A DNA stretch of 64,000 nt from Hoylesella buccalis ATCC 35310 (GTDB taxonomy: Bacteria > Bacteroidota > Bacteroidia > Bacteroidales > Bacteroidaceae). Under the pieces are notes generated by a model. It did no database searches. It was given only the letters and a program-made list of their open reading frames with translations, and had not been told where the DNA came from. The DNA is taken from NCBI RefSeq assembly GCF_025151385.1, contig NZ_CP102287.1, forward strand, positions 310,001 to 374,000, given 5' to 3'. Made by a program: the position numbers and the translations under genes. Of this stretch, positions 43,732-53,342 are shown in pieces. Within the stretch, counting starts at the first letter, position 1, and each line of letters starts with the position of its first letter.

Positions 43732-44418
43732 CTATCCCACTATCTGTATAAACTCTTTAGTGACATGGAACGAATTGTTGGCCAATCGTTCCCAAAAATC
43801 ATAATACTGTGCCGCATTCGTATCCTTTAAAGGAACATCACTGATTACGCGGAAGGAGATGAACGGCGTGTGATAAAGGTAACAGGTTTGGGCAATGGCA
43901 CAACTTTCCATGTCAACAGCCATGGCTGTGGGAAAAGAGGAAAGTATTTGTTGCATCTTCTCTTTGCTGTCAACAAACCAATCGCCACTCACAATGAGAC
44001 CGCTGCGAATATTAGTTCCGCAGTCGATGGCGCACGCCTTACGCACCAATTCGGCAGGAGAGGCGTAGCTTGCGGGCATTCCCATGATTTGACCTGCCTC
44101 GCACTCTTTGCCACAATAAGCGTCGTGGTAACAACATTGTGTGCTTACAACCACGTCGGTAGGACTTAATGACGCATCTGCACCACCCGCACATCCAGAT
44201 GATATCACTAAGTTGGGATGATGATGGTTTATCAATTCCACCGCACCAATGACAGCATTTACCTTTCCAATGCCACATTGTTGCATCACGATTTCGTGTT
44301 GTCCAATGCGTCCCGTGATGACAGACAGATGCCGATACTGTTGTGTCTGCATGTCTTCGAGCAAGGATTTGAGTTGCGTGAACTCTTTCTCCATGGCCAC
44401 AATGATACCTATTTTCAT
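43732..44418 (-). CDS. mtnN: 5'-methylthioadenosine/S-adenosylhomocysteine nucleosidase
   Basis: Cytosolic nucleosidase (228 residues) that removes adenine from SAH and MTA, giving the substrate of LuxS. Family text: IGIIVAMEKEFTQLKSLL, GIGKVNAVIGAVELI, VISSGCAGGADASL, AVDMESCAIAQTCY (substrate-binding Met-Glu) and FRVISDVPLKD with the catalytic Asp. Own promoter at 44442-44449, divergent from YfhO. Probably transcribed into luxS in part, subject to the hairpin at 43622-43716. Confidence 0.97.
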   Translation of the reverse strand: MKIGIIVAMEKEFTQLKSLLEDMQTQQYRHLSVITGRIGQHEIVMQQCGIGKVNAVIGAVELINHHHPNLVISSGCAGGADASLSPTDVVVSTQCCYHDAYCGKECEAGQIMGMPASYASPAELVRKACAIDCGTNIRSGLIVSGDWFVDSKEKMQQILSSFPTAMAVDMESCAIAQTCYLYHTPFISFRVISDVPLKDTNAAQYYDFWERLANNSFHVTKEFIQIVG

Positions 44419-44441
44419 GACTGTTGTTTGCTATTTGGCTG

Positions 44442-44449
44442 CAAAGGTA
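44442..44449 (-). promoter_or_regulatory. -7 box for mtnN
   Basis: TACCTTTG on the minus strand, 24 nt upstream of the ATG. Confidence 0.55.
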
Positions 44450-44493
44450 GCAAAAAATGGTTGCACAGGCAGGTGTAAACGGTAAAGTTTTGC

Positions 44494-44501
44494 TATCTTT
44501 G
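44494..44501 (+). promoter_or_regulatory. -7 box for the YfhO-family gene
   Basis: TATCTTTG, 31 nt before the ATG at 44532. It lies in the longer open frame from 44457, which argues for the later start. Confidence 0.55.
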
Positions 44502-44531
44502 TGCCTAAATCTTAACATAAAACAGCTATTC

Positions 44532-47036
44532 ATGGAAGCTTTGAAGAAATATGGGTTGGATGTCGCCGCCATTGTCTTGTTCGTCTTGATTTCATTCGCT
44601 TACTTCGTTCCAGCCAGTCTGGAAGGGCGTATTCTGTTCCAGCATGATGCTTCAGCAGGAAAGGGGCTTGGGCATGAACAAACAGAATATTATGAAAGAA
44701 CAGGTGAACGAACCCGATGGACCAATTCAGTGTTCGGAGGTATGCCCACCTATCAAACGGCTCCGTCGTACAAAAGTACCGACACATTGAGCAAGGTGAT
44801 GAACGCTTACCACCTGTGGTTGCCCGAAAATGTGTGGTATGTGTTTGCCTATTTGCTGGGCTTCTACATCCTGTTGCGTGCTTTTGATTTCCGCAAGGAG
44901 TTGGCTGTTTTGGGTTCTGTCATCTGGGCTTTCTCCAGTTATTTCTTCATTATCATTGCTGCCGGACACATTTGGAAAGTGATGGCCTTGGCCTATCTGC
45001 CACCAATGATAGCTGGCATTGTGCTTAGTTATAGGGGAAAATATCTCTGGGGATTCATCCTGACGGCCTTGTTTACCGCCTTTGAGGTGAAGGCCAATCA
45101 TGTGCAGATGACCTATTATTATCTGTTCATCATCCTCTTCATGGTTATCGCTTTCTTGGTTCAGGCTGTGAAAGACAAGCAGTTGGCACGGTTTGGTAAG
45201 GCAACAGCCGTGTGTATCGCCGCCGCTGCCATCGGTATCTGCATCAACCTGAGCAACCTGTATCATACATGGGAATACAGTCAAGAGTCGATGCGTGGCA
45301 AAAGCGAGCTGGTGAAGCCCAACTCGGCCAACCAAACCAATAGTGGCTTGGAGCGCGACTACATCACCCAGTGGAGTTATGGCATTGGTGAAACATGGAC
45401 GCTGCTTATACCTAATGCTAAAGGTGGTGCGTCTGTTCCGCTCTCAATGAACGAAACCGCCATGAAAAAGGCTGATCCACAGTTCATGGAAATCTATCAA
45501 CAGATAGGCCAATATTGGGGTGAACAACCCGGAACCAGCGGTCCTGTGTATGTTGGCGCATTCGTCATGATGCTCTTCATCTTGGGATTGTTCATCGTGA
45601 AAGGGCCTATGAAGTGGGCTTTGTTGGCAGCTACCATCCTGTCTGTCATGCTGTCGTGGGGTAAAAACTTCATGCCGCTTACCAATTTCTTCATCGATTA
45701 CGTGCCCATGTACGCCAAATTCCGAACCGTGGCGTCGATATTGGTTATCGCAGAGTTTACTATTCCGCTGTTGGCCGTGATGGCATTGAAGAAAATCATT
45801 GACGAACCCGAACTATTGAACAAACGCTTGAAATATGTATATGTCAGCTTTGGCCTCACTGCTGGGTTCTGCTTGTTGTTTGCCCTGATGCCAACAGTGT
45901 TCTTCTCCGACTATATTTCCACTGCAGAGATGGAGGCTATGAAGAATATTCCTTCCGAATATCAGGGTGCGCTGTTGACAAATCTTCGTGCCATGCGGCA
46001 AGCTATCTTCACAACTGACTGCTGGCGATCGTTTGTGATTATCCTCATTGGTACCCTATTTTTACTGCTTTACAGGGCAAGAAAAATACGAACAGCGTGG
46101 CTCATCGGTGGTCTTACCCTGTTGTGCTTGGTAGATATGTGGGCTGTCAACAAGCGTTATTTGTACGATAGCATGTTTGTTGAGAAGAGTGTGCGCGAAA
46201 ATCCTATCGAAATGACACCCACCGACAAGCAAATCCTACAGACCAAAGAACTCGACTATCGTGTGTTGAATCTCTCAACGAGTACGTTTAACGAGAACGA
46301 AACCAGTTATTTCCACAAGAGCATTGGTGGCTATCATCCAGCTAAGTTGCGCCGTTATCAGGAAATGATAGAGGCTTATATCGCTCCTGAAATGCAAAAC
46401 CTGATGAAAGGGATTATGGATGCTCAGGGCGACATGACGCAATTGAATGGCGATAGCATTTCGCCTGTGCTGAATATGCTGAACACTAAGTTCTTTATCA
46501 TGCCATTGCAGGGCGGACAAACCGTTCCGCTTAAAAATCCATACGCCTTTGGTAATGCGTGGTTTGTTGATAAATTGACGTATGTGGATAATGCCAATCA
46601 GGAAATAGAACGCATCGGAAAGATGAATCTTCGTACTGAGGCTGTGGCTGATAAGAAGTTCAGACAACAACTTGGTGAGGCCGTTGCGCAAGACCATTCA
46701 TCGGTAGTAACGCTACAGAAGTATGAACCCAATCAACTAACCTATCAGGTAGAGTCGAGCAAAGGTGGCGTGGTGGTGTTCTCTGAGATTTATTATCCGG
46801 AATGGACGGCCACGGTTGATGGCGAGGAAGTACCGGTTGGTCGGGTTAATTACATACTTCGTGCCATCCAGGTGAAACCCGGTAAGCATACGGTGATATT
46901 GAGTTTCTTCCCTAAATCGGTCAATCGCACGGAAACCATCGCGTATATTTCCTTTGCTTTGTTGGTGGTACTGATTATCTTAGTATGCTTCAATGAGTTT
47001 CGTAAGCGCAATCAGAAGGAAGAAAAGCAAGCGTGA
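44532..47036 (+). CDS. YfhO-family membrane protein
   Basis: An 834-residue inner-membrane protein of the YfhO family, a GT-C-like fold (GT83-related) linked in Firmicutes to lipoteichoic acid glycosylation; in Bacteroidales its acceptor is unknown. About 12-13 membrane segments; a large extracytoplasmic loop ~45-90 with FGGMPTYQT; and a C-terminal periplasmic beta domain (VVVFSEIYYPEWTATVDGEEV, VNYILRAIQVKPGKH). A last membrane helix precedes a basic tail. Start chosen at ATG 44532, after the promoter box. Confidence 0.9.
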   Translation: MEALKKYGLDVAAIVLFVLISFAYFVPASLEGRILFQHDASAGKGLGHEQTEYYERTGERTRWTNSVFGGMPTYQTAPSYKSTDTLSKVMNAYHLWLPENVWYVFAYLLGFYILLRAFDFRKELAVLGSVIWAFSSYFFIIIAAGHIWKVMALAYLPPMIAGIVLSYRGKYLWGFILTALFTAFEVKANHVQMTYYYLFIILFMVIAFLVQAVKDKQLARFGKATAVCIAAAAIGICINLSNLYHTWEYSQESMRGKSELVKPNSANQTNSGLERDYITQWSYGIGETWTLLIPNAKGGASVPLSMNETAMKKADPQFMEIYQQIGQYWGEQPGTSGPVYVGAFVMMLFILGLFIVKGPMKWALLAATILSVMLSWGKNFMPLTNFFIDYVPMYAKFRTVASILVIAEFTIPLLAVMALKKIIDEPELLNKRLKYVYVSFGLTAGFCLLFALMPTVFFSDYISTAEMEAMKNIPSEYQGALLTNLRAMRQAIFTTDCWRSFVIILIGTLFLLLYRARKIRTAWLIGGLTLLCLVDMWAVNKRYLYDSMFVEKSVRENPIEMTPTDKQILQTKELDYRVLNLSTSTFNENETSYFHKSIGGYHPAKLRRYQEMIEAYIAPEMQNLMKGIMDAQGDMTQLNGDSISPVLNMLNTKFFIMPLQGGQTVPLKNPYAFGNAWFVDKLTYVDNANQEIERIGKMNLRTEAVADKKFRQQLGEAVAQDHSSVVTLQKYEPNQLTYQVESSKGGVVVFSEIYYPEWTATVDGEEVPVGRVNYILRAIQVKPGKHTVILSFFPKSVNRTETIAYISFALLVVLIILVCFNEFRKRNQKEEKQA

Positions 47037-47075
47037 TTGTGCTGTTAAGAAGCGCAGCGTTGAAGGAGGATGAAA

Positions 47076-47083
47076 TAACTTTG
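47076..47083 (+). promoter_or_regulatory. -7 box for the ABC-F gene
   Basis: TAACTTTG, 23 nt before the ATG at 47107. Confidence 0.5.
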
Positions 47084-47106
47084 CGACTAAATTTAACGAG
47101 ATATTC

Positions 47107-49068
47107 ATGGTATCAGTAGAAGGTTTGAAGGTAGAATTTGGTGTGAAACCCTTGTTCCGCGACGTGAGTTTTGTCATTAATGAGCGTGATAGAATCGCAT
47201 TGGTGGGCAAGAACGGGGCTGGTAAATCTACCTTACTCAAGATTCTCAACGGCCAACAGAAACCTACTGCGGGTGTCGTTTCGGTTCCTAATGACACCAC
47301 CATTGGTTATCTTCCGCAGGTGATGAAGATAGCCGATGACACAACTGTCAAGGAAGAAACGCGAAAGGCTTTTTCTGATAGCATGCGCATGAAGGAACAC
47401 CTGGAGCACATGCAGAACGAATTGGGCAACCGTACCGACTATGAGAGTGCATCGTACATGGAACTGGTCGAGAAGTTTACGCAGGAACATGATCGCTATT
47501 TGATGATGGGCGGTGAGAATTATGAGGCCGAAATGGAGCGGACACTTACCGGACTGGGCTTCACTCAGGAAGATTTTGACCGTCCCACGTCCGAGTTCTC
47601 TGGTGGTTGGCGCATGCGAATCGAACTGGCGAAGATTTTGTTGCGTCGCCCTGACGTGCTGTTGCTGGACGAACCAACCAATCATCTCGACATTGAGTCG
47701 ATACAATGGCTGGAACAATTTCTCGCTCAATCAGCCAAAGCAGTGGTGCTGGTCAGTCACGACCGTGCTTTCATCAATAATGTAACTAACCGTACGATAG
47801 AGATTACTTGTGGCCATATCGAAGACTATAAAGTTAAATACGATCAATATGTCGTGTTGCGCGCCGAGCGTAGAGAGCAACAACTGCGCGCCTATGAAAA
47901 CCAACAAAAAGAAATAGCCGACACAAAAGCCTTCATTGAGCGTTTCCGTTATCAAGCAACCAAGGCCGTTCAGGTGCAACAGCGCATCCGTCAACTGGAA
48001 AAGTTAGAACTCATCGAGGTCGATGAGGTTGATAACAAACGCATGCACTTGAAGTTTCCTCCATGCCTTCGAAGTGGCGATTACCCTATTATTTGTGATG
48101 AACTTCGTAAAGATTATGGCTCTCATACGGTGTTTAAAGACGTTACTTTCACCCTTAAACGTGGGGAAAAGGTTGCCTTTGTCGGTAAAAATGGCGAAGG
48201 TAAATCTACCTTGGTCAAATGTATCATGGGTGAGATTTCGTATACTGGCACCCTGAAGGTGGGTCACAACGTGCAGATAGGCTATTTTGCGCAGAACCAA
48301 GCACAGCTGCTGGATGAGGAACTGACGATTTACGAAACGATTGACCGTGTAGCAACGGGTGACATGCGACTGAAAATCAACGACCTGTTGGGTGCGTTTA
48401 TGTTCGGTGGCGAAACGTCTGAGAAGAAGGTTAAGGTGTTATCGGGTGGCGAACGCAGCCGGTTGGCGATGATACGCTTACTCTTGCAACCCGTCAACCT
48501 GCTCATTCTTGACGAGCCTACCAACCATTTGGACATGCCATCAAAAGATGTTTTGAAGGAGGCCATACAGGCTTTCGATGGCACGGTGATATTGGTGAGC
48601 CACGACCGCGACTTCCTCGATGGCCTGGTGAGCAAGGTTTACGAGTTCGGTGGCGGCCAGGTGAAAGAACATTTAGGTGGCATCTACGACTTCATCCGCA
48701 GTCATGCACAGGCAATGGGTGATGACGCTGACAACCATAGCATCGATTCTCTTTTGCACACAAACGCACAGTCAAGTGCATCACAACCATTGCAAGCTGC
48801 TTCAAAAACAGAAAAGAGTGGGGCTGAAGAATATCTCCAGCGGAAGGAACAGCAAAAGAAAGTACGCAAACTAAAACGGAGCATCGAGGAGAGTGAAGCT
48901 AAAATTGCTTCCATGGAAAAGCGTATCACCGAACTAAACACCATTCTCTCACAACCAGAAAATGCGTCTAACATGGAGTTGGTTACTGAATATACTTCTA
49001 TTCAACGAGCATTGGATGCGGAAAACGAACGATGGATGGAGCTTAATGAGAAAATGGAGAAACTTTGA
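47107..49068 (+). CDS. ABC-F ATPase (translation factor type)
   Basis: A 653-residue cytosolic protein with two ABC ATPase domains and no membrane part. Domain 1: Walker A GKNGAGKSTLL (~38), signature SEFSGGWRMRIELA, Walker B LLLDEPTNHLD. The interdomain linker (~235-310) is helical and basic. Domain 2: GKNGEGKSTLV, signature LSGGERSRLA, LLILDEPTNHLD. A C-terminal coiled coil (~555-653) resembles Uup. ABC-F proteins bind the ribosomal E site. Which subgroup this is cannot be fixed by eye; a housekeeping role is likelier than resistance, given the chromosomal context. The stop codon lies within an AACTTTG repeat run. Confidence 0.95.
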   Translation: MVSVEGLKVEFGVKPLFRDVSFVINERDRIALVGKNGAGKSTLLKILNGQQKPTAGVVSVPNDTTIGYLPQVMKIADDTTVKEETRKAFSDSMRMKEHLEHMQNELGNRTDYESASYMELVEKFTQEHDRYLMMGGENYEAEMERTLTGLGFTQEDFDRPTSEFSGGWRMRIELAKILLRRPDVLLLDEPTNHLDIESIQWLEQFLAQSAKAVVLVSHDRAFINNVTNRTIEITCGHIEDYKVKYDQYVVLRAERREQQLRAYENQQKEIADTKAFIERFRYQATKAVQVQQRIRQLEKLELIEVDEVDNKRMHLKFPPCLRSGDYPIICDELRKDYGSHTVFKDVTFTLKRGEKVAFVGKNGEGKSTLVKCIMGEISYTGTLKVGHNVQIGYFAQNQAQLLDEELTIYETIDRVATGDMRLKINDLLGAFMFGGETSEKKVKVLSGGERSRLAMIRLLLQPVNLLILDEPTNHLDMPSKDVLKEAIQAFDGTVILVSHDRDFLDGLVSKVYEFGGGQVKEHLGGIYDFIRSHAQAMGDDADNHSIDSLLHTNAQSSASQPLQAASKTEKSGAEEYLQRKEQQKKVRKLKRSIEESEAKIASMEKRITELNTILSQPENASNMELVTEYTSIQRALDAENERWMELNEKMEKL

Positions 49069-49162
49069 ACTTTGAACTTTGAACTTTGAACTTTGTGGTT
49101 TGAACTTTGAACTATCAACTTGTTAACTCGTAAACTCGTAAACTTGTAAACTCGTAAACTAA
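49064..49162. repeat. short tandem repeats (7-nt AACTTTG, then 8-nt ACTCGTAA)
   Basis: AACTTTG repeats about five times from the ABC-F stop codon, then ACTYGTAA units with 8-nt period up to ~49162. The octamer unit matches the family around 43565-43737. Noncoding. Confidence 0.8.
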
Positions 49163-49177
49163 AATACATTAAAACTT

Positions 49178-51205
49178 ATGAAACATTTATTTCCAATCAT
49201 GATGTTGATGGTGGCACCCTCGATGGGGATGGCACAATCAAAATCGGGACTTGTCGAGGCTAACTTTGACAAGTCTGTCCGCCCAGCCGATGATTTTTAC
49301 CAGTTTGCCACGGGCGGATGGCAGAAGAAACATCCGCTGCCGGCTGCTTATTCGCGCTTTGGCAGCTTCGACCAGTTGGCCGAAGATAACAACAAGCGAA
49401 TAAACACCATCTTGGGTGAGTTGCAGAAGAAGACGTATAAGAAAGGTACGATGGAGCAAAAGCTGTCCGACTTCTACAAGCTCGCCATGGATGCCGACCG
49501 TCGAAACAAAGAGGGCATCAAACCTGTGAAACCCTTGTTGGATGAGATGGAAGCTGCCAAAACGAAGAAAGATCTGGAACAACTGCAATTGAAGTATGCG
49601 GCTCAGGGATATGGCGTCGCTTTCGGTTCTTACTTCGCTGCTGACGAAAAGAATGTGACGATGAACATTCTGAACGTCAGTCAGGGTGGATTGACATTGG
49701 GGCAGAAGGACTATTACCTCAACAACGATGCGGCCACCATTGCCATTCGCGACGAATATAAGAAGCACATCGCGCGCATGTTCAGCCTCTATGGATTCGA
49801 TGAGGCGCAGGCACAGGCAAAGGCGGATGTCATTTTCAAAACCGAAACCGCACTTGCGTTGATTTCAAAGAGCATGACGGAGCTTCGCGACCCACAAGCC
49901 AACTACAACAAGATGACCTTGAAAGAGTTCAAGGCCAATTACCCCAACATCAACCTTGAAGGCATGGCTAATGCGGAGGGCGTGAAGAGTGAGTACATCC
50001 AGACGATGGTTGTCGGCCAACCGTCATTCTTGGAAGGATATGACAAGCTCTCGGCTGCTGCCACTGCCGACGATTTGCGCGCGTTGATGGAGTGGGATGT
50101 CATCATGTCTTCATCAAGCTATCTCACCGATGCAATCCGTGAGGCCAACTTCAACTTCTTCGGTAAGACCATGAGTGGTCGCAAGGAGGATTATCCGCTG
50201 TGGAAACGTGCCACCAATCAGGTTGAGGCGCAAATGGGCGAGGCACTCGGCAAGATGTATGTAGACCGTTATTTCCCCGAGAGTTCTAAAAAGAAGATGG
50301 AGAACTTGGTGCGCAATCTGCAAATTGCATTGGGCCAACGTATTGATGCACAAACATGGATGAGCGATACAACCAAGGCCGAAGCACATAAGAAGTTGGA
50401 TAAATTCTATGTCAAAATCGGTTATCCTAACAAGTGGCGCGATTATTCTAAGTTGAATATCGACCCCGCTAAGTCGTTCTATGAGAACGTCATGGCATGC
50501 CGCCAGTTCGCACACGAAAATCATATTGCCGAGCGTGCTGGTAAGCCAGTCGACCGTGATGAGTGGTTCATGACACCGCAAACCGTGAACGCCTACTACA
50601 ATCCCACCACCAACGAGATTTGTTTCCCAGCGGGAATCCTGCAATATCCGTTCTTCGACCCTAAGGCCGATGAGGCCTTCAACTATGGTGCCATAGGCGT
50701 GGTGATTGGTCATGAGATGACGCACGGATTCGATGACCAAGGTCGTCAGTACGATGCCAATGGCAATATGAACGATTGGTGGACTGCCAACGATGCGAAA
50801 GGCTTCAACGAGCGAGCCGACATGTATGCCGATTTCTTCTCCAATATCAATGTTTTGCCCGACCTCAAGGCCAACGGACGCTTCACGTTGGGTGAGAACT
50901 TGGCCGACCATGGCGGATTGCAGGTTAGTTTCCTGGCTTATAAGAACGCCACGGCGAAGAAGCCTTTGAAGACCAAAGACGGATTTACCCCCGATCAACG
51001 TTTCTTCCTGGCCTATGCAGGCGTGTGGGGACAGAACATCACCGAGCAGGAAATACGCAACCGCGTGAAGCGTGATCCCCATGCGTTGGGCAAGTGGCGC
51101 GTCAATGGCGCACTGCCTCATATCGACGCTTGGTACGAGGCTTTCAACGTGAAAGAAGGCGACAAGCTCTTTATTCCGAAGAAAAACCGCTTGGATTTGT
51201 GGTAA
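49178..51205 (+). CDS. pepO: M13-family metallopeptidase (neprilysin/PepO-like)
   Basis: A 675-residue zinc endopeptidase, probably periplasmic or surface-located. Signal peptide MKHLFPIMMLMVAPSMGMAQ. The N-terminal M13 domain starts ADDFYQFATGGWQKKHPLP. The catalytic part has NAYYNPTTNEICFPAGILQ (substrate binding), HEMTH at residues 512-516 (two His zinc ligands plus Glu), ENLADHGGL (third ligand Glu) and the late AYAGVWGQNIT. It ends in LDLW, close to the family's usual CxVW end but lacking the Cys. Cleaves short peptides. Terminator at 51232-51278. Confidence 0.96.
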   Translation: MKHLFPIMMLMVAPSMGMAQSKSGLVEANFDKSVRPADDFYQFATGGWQKKHPLPAAYSRFGSFDQLAEDNNKRINTILGELQKKTYKKGTMEQKLSDFYKLAMDADRRNKEGIKPVKPLLDEMEAAKTKKDLEQLQLKYAAQGYGVAFGSYFAADEKNVTMNILNVSQGGLTLGQKDYYLNNDAATIAIRDEYKKHIARMFSLYGFDEAQAQAKADVIFKTETALALISKSMTELRDPQANYNKMTLKEFKANYPNINLEGMANAEGVKSEYIQTMVVGQPSFLEGYDKLSAAATADDLRALMEWDVIMSSSSYLTDAIREANFNFFGKTMSGRKEDYPLWKRATNQVEAQMGEALGKMYVDRYFPESSKKKMENLVRNLQIALGQRIDAQTWMSDTTKAEAHKKLDKFYVKIGYPNKWRDYSKLNIDPAKSFYENVMACRQFAHENHIAERAGKPVDRDEWFMTPQTVNAYYNPTTNEICFPAGILQYPFFDPKADEAFNYGAIGVVIGHEMTHGFDDQGRQYDANGNMNDWWTANDAKGFNERADMYADFFSNINVLPDLKANGRFTLGENLADHGGLQVSFLAYKNATAKKPLKTKDGFTPDQRFFLAYAGVWGQNITEQEIRNRVKRDPHALGKWRVNGALPHIDAWYEAFNVKEGDKLFIPKKNRLDLW

Positions 51206-51231
51206 TTCTTCCAGATTATTGAAATAATCAT

Positions 51232-51278
51232 ATCCACTCATTTGAGCATCAACTTCTCAAGTGAGTGGATTTTTTTTT
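51232..51278 (+). terminator. terminator after pepO
   Basis: Stem ATCCACTCA / TGAGTGGAT with inner TTGAG/CTCAA, followed by eight T. Confidence 0.85.
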
Positions 51279-51447
51279 GACAGTCGTTCACAATTTTCTT
51301 GAACGCAGGTGATTTACAAGCAACCTGATGCCGAGTGTATTGCAAGGGTATGAAATGCACGGGATTGACAGCCCGTCGTTTCTTTGTAAACCATTGAATA
51401 TCAGCTAACAATAAAAATATTTATCGATAGCATTGTCCTTGCTCTGC

Positions 51448-51535
51448 AAACTCATTGACTTTGGACCTCAAACCCATGCAGATTGGAGGCTAAACTCCAT
51501 GACTTTGATACCCAAACTCCATGACTTTGAAAATG
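51448..51535 (-). repeat. 22-bp-period repeat array, locus 2 (4 units)
   Basis: Units at 51448, 51470, 51492 and 51514, exactly 22 bp apart. Units 1, 3 and 4 contain AAACTCATTGACTTT or AAACTCCATGACTTT; unit 2 is degenerate. It lies between the convergent pepO and znuC. The rest of 51279-51728 shows no gene. Confidence 0.9.
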
Positions 51536-51728
51536 TGGTCAATCTCTCTTATAAAACACTGTCAATGAGAGGTTTATGAAACAGTGTTTTTTTGCGGAAA
51601 GGGTGGGGATGCACAGGGGTGCATTCGCCATTCGCCCAATTATTTTTAGAGTGTTTGCCCGGTTGTGTATAGAATGATTAAGTGGGTGTGCGATGGCTGA
51701 AAGCTGCTGACGTAGCGAGCATTCAACT

Positions 51729-52487
51729 TCAATCCGTGTGGGCTTTGAGCACGCGGTGAGGCATGCGTCCATGTCCCAACAAGTTGATGGGGCAGCCGAG
51801 GTGTTGCTCCAGCTCAACCATCGACAGCTCTGTGTCGGGATGGTAGTGTACATTGTGGTTGACACAGGCCACGGCCTTCACGTTTTGCAGGATGGAGCCA
51901 ATGTCGTGGCTCACGATGATGATGGCGCAATCGCGGTTGATGTCGTTGAGCATTTGGTACATCTGTTCTTGGAATTGCCTGTCAATGTAGGTGTTAGGTT
52001 CATCCAAAATCAGCACTTCTGGTCGTGCTACGATGGCGCGAGCCAGCAACACACGCTGCAACTGGCCACCACTCAGGGTGCCGATGGCACGCCGGCGCAG
52101 TTCGGTGAGCTGCATTCTGGCGAGTGTTTCATCCACCATTTGGTGGTGCTTGGACGTGAATGGGGAGAACAATTTCTTTTGTCCGCTCAGTCCCGACAGC
52201 ACTACTTCCTGCACCGAGATGGGGAATTTCTTGTCGATGTCGTTGTATTGTGGGAGATAACCCATGCTGATGTGGTCTGAAAGTGTTCCGTTTCGGTAGA
52301 ACTTGATTTGTCCTTCGCTCGGCTTTTTCAGACCGATGATGAGTTGTACAAGGGTAGTTTTGCCACCACCGTTCGGTCCGATGATGCCCAGAAAGTCGTG
52401 ATCGTACACGGTGAGGTTCACGTCTTGCAGAACCGTTTTCTGTCCGTACGCCGCGCTGATGTTTTCTAATTGGATGATGGGTGTCAT
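51729..52487 (-). CDS. znuC: zinc/manganese ABC transporter ATPase (ZnuC family)
   Basis: A 252-residue cytosolic ATPase of a metal importer. Walker A GPNGGGKTTLV (~36-46), Q-loop GYLPQYN, signature LSGGQLQRVLLARAI, Walker B VLILDEP and the switch His in IIIVSHD. The C-terminal ~40 residues include CVNHNVHYHPD, a His/Cys-rich stretch seen in ZnuC homologues that may sense metal. It follows znuA by 4 nt. No permease gene follows; the likely partner is the permease at 23967-24797. Confidence 0.95.
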   Translation of the reverse strand: MTPIIQLENISAAYGQKTVLQDVNLTVYDHDFLGIIGPNGGGKTTLVQLIIGLKKPSEGQIKFYRNGTLSDHISMGYLPQYNDIDKKFPISVQEVVLSGLSGQKKLFSPFTSKHHQMVDETLARMQLTELRRRAIGTLSGGQLQRVLLARAIVARPEVLILDEPNTYIDRQFQEQMYQMLNDINRDCAIIIVSHDIGSILQNVKAVACVNHNVHYHPDTELSMVELEQHLGCPINLLGHGRMPHRVLKAHTD

Positions 52488-52491
52488 GCGG

Positions 52492-53319
52492 TTATTTTAG
52501 TTTTTTGGCAATACTCACCATTTCTTCACTCCAATTGTGGCTCAAAGGGTTGATGGCTATCGTTTCTGCACCCACCTCTTGGCTGACTATCTTCGTGCTT
52601 CTGGTTTCAAACTGCTTCTGCACAAACATCACTTTCACCTTCTTGTCCTTGGCCAACTGGATGGTCTTTTTCAGTTGGGCGGCACTGGGTTCGCGCCCTT
52701 CTTCCTCCACTGGAATCTGTAAAAGCTCGTAGTCGCGGGCAAAGTAGGTGAGGGCAGGGTGATCAATGAGGAAGGCCTGCGACTTGTCACGCGTGAGCTG
52801 TTCGCGCAGTCGCATGTCGGTAGCCTCAATGGTGTCTATCAAGGCTTCGTAATTTCGCCTGTAGGAGGCGCTGTCTCGTGCATTGATGCTGACCAACGCT
52901 TCGTAGATGTTTCGTGCGATTTGCTTTGCGTTGTTGGTGCTCATCCAGGTGTGTGGATCAGTAACGCCGTGTGATGAGTGGGCCAACTCAATGCCTTCAG
53001 ACGAATCGATGATGATGGTATGTGGCGCGTTTTGGCTCAGTTTTTTCATCCATGTGCGTTCAAAGCCAATGTTTCCCACCTTGATGTACAGGTCGCTTTC
53101 GGCCAATTTCACCATTTGTTGGGCGGTTGGTTCGTAGGTTTCGGGGTTTCCGCCCTGGGGAACCATGGTGTTCACAACAAACTTCTCACCAGCAATTTGT
53201 TCGGTGAAATAACGAAGTGGCTCTATGGTCACCGTGATTTTTCGTCTCGTGTCTTGCGGGTTGGTGGTGCAAGATGCGAGAATGAGCGTGACCGTGAGCA
53301 GCAGAAGGTATTTTTTCAT
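52492..53319 (-). CDS. znuA: zinc-binding lipoprotein of the ABC importer (ZnuA family)
   Basis: A 275-residue cluster A-I metal-binding protein. Start at 53319 (MKKYLLLLTVT), 4 codons inside the longest frame; lipobox LASCTTN. Domain 1 has GGNPETYEPTAQQM, where the usual first metal His is replaced by Asn, as I recall for Bacteroidetes members; possible ligands HSSHGVTDPHTWMS and DHPALTYFARDYEL; EEGREPSAAQLKKTI is the family text. It lacks the long His-rich loop of enteric ZnuA. Delivers metal to the permease. Second to last of the leftward gene run. Confidence 0.93.
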   Translation of the reverse strand: MKKYLLLLTVTLILASCTTNPQDTRRKITVTIEPLRYFTEQIAGEKFVVNTMVPQGGNPETYEPTAQQMVKLAESDLYIKVGNIGFERTWMKKLSQNAPHTIIIDSSEGIELAHSSHGVTDPHTWMSTNNAKQIARNIYEALVSINARDSASYRRNYEALIDTIEATDMRLREQLTRDKSQAFLIDHPALTYFARDYELLQIPVEEEGREPSAAQLKKTIQLAKDKKVKVMFVQKQFETRSTKIVSQEVGAETIAINPLSHNWSEEMVSIAKKLK

Positions 53320-53342
53320 TGAGCGTGTCATGTATGTAATGC

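Noticed and set aside
47107..49068. antibiotic-resistance ABC-F gene
   Set aside because: Two-domain ABC-F proteins are common housekeeping factors; its chromosomal context and Uup-like coiled coil give no reason to call resistance.
50114..51241. 375-codon open frame antisense to pepO
   Set aside because: Shadow of a well-defined M13 peptidase; no independent start signals or neighbours.
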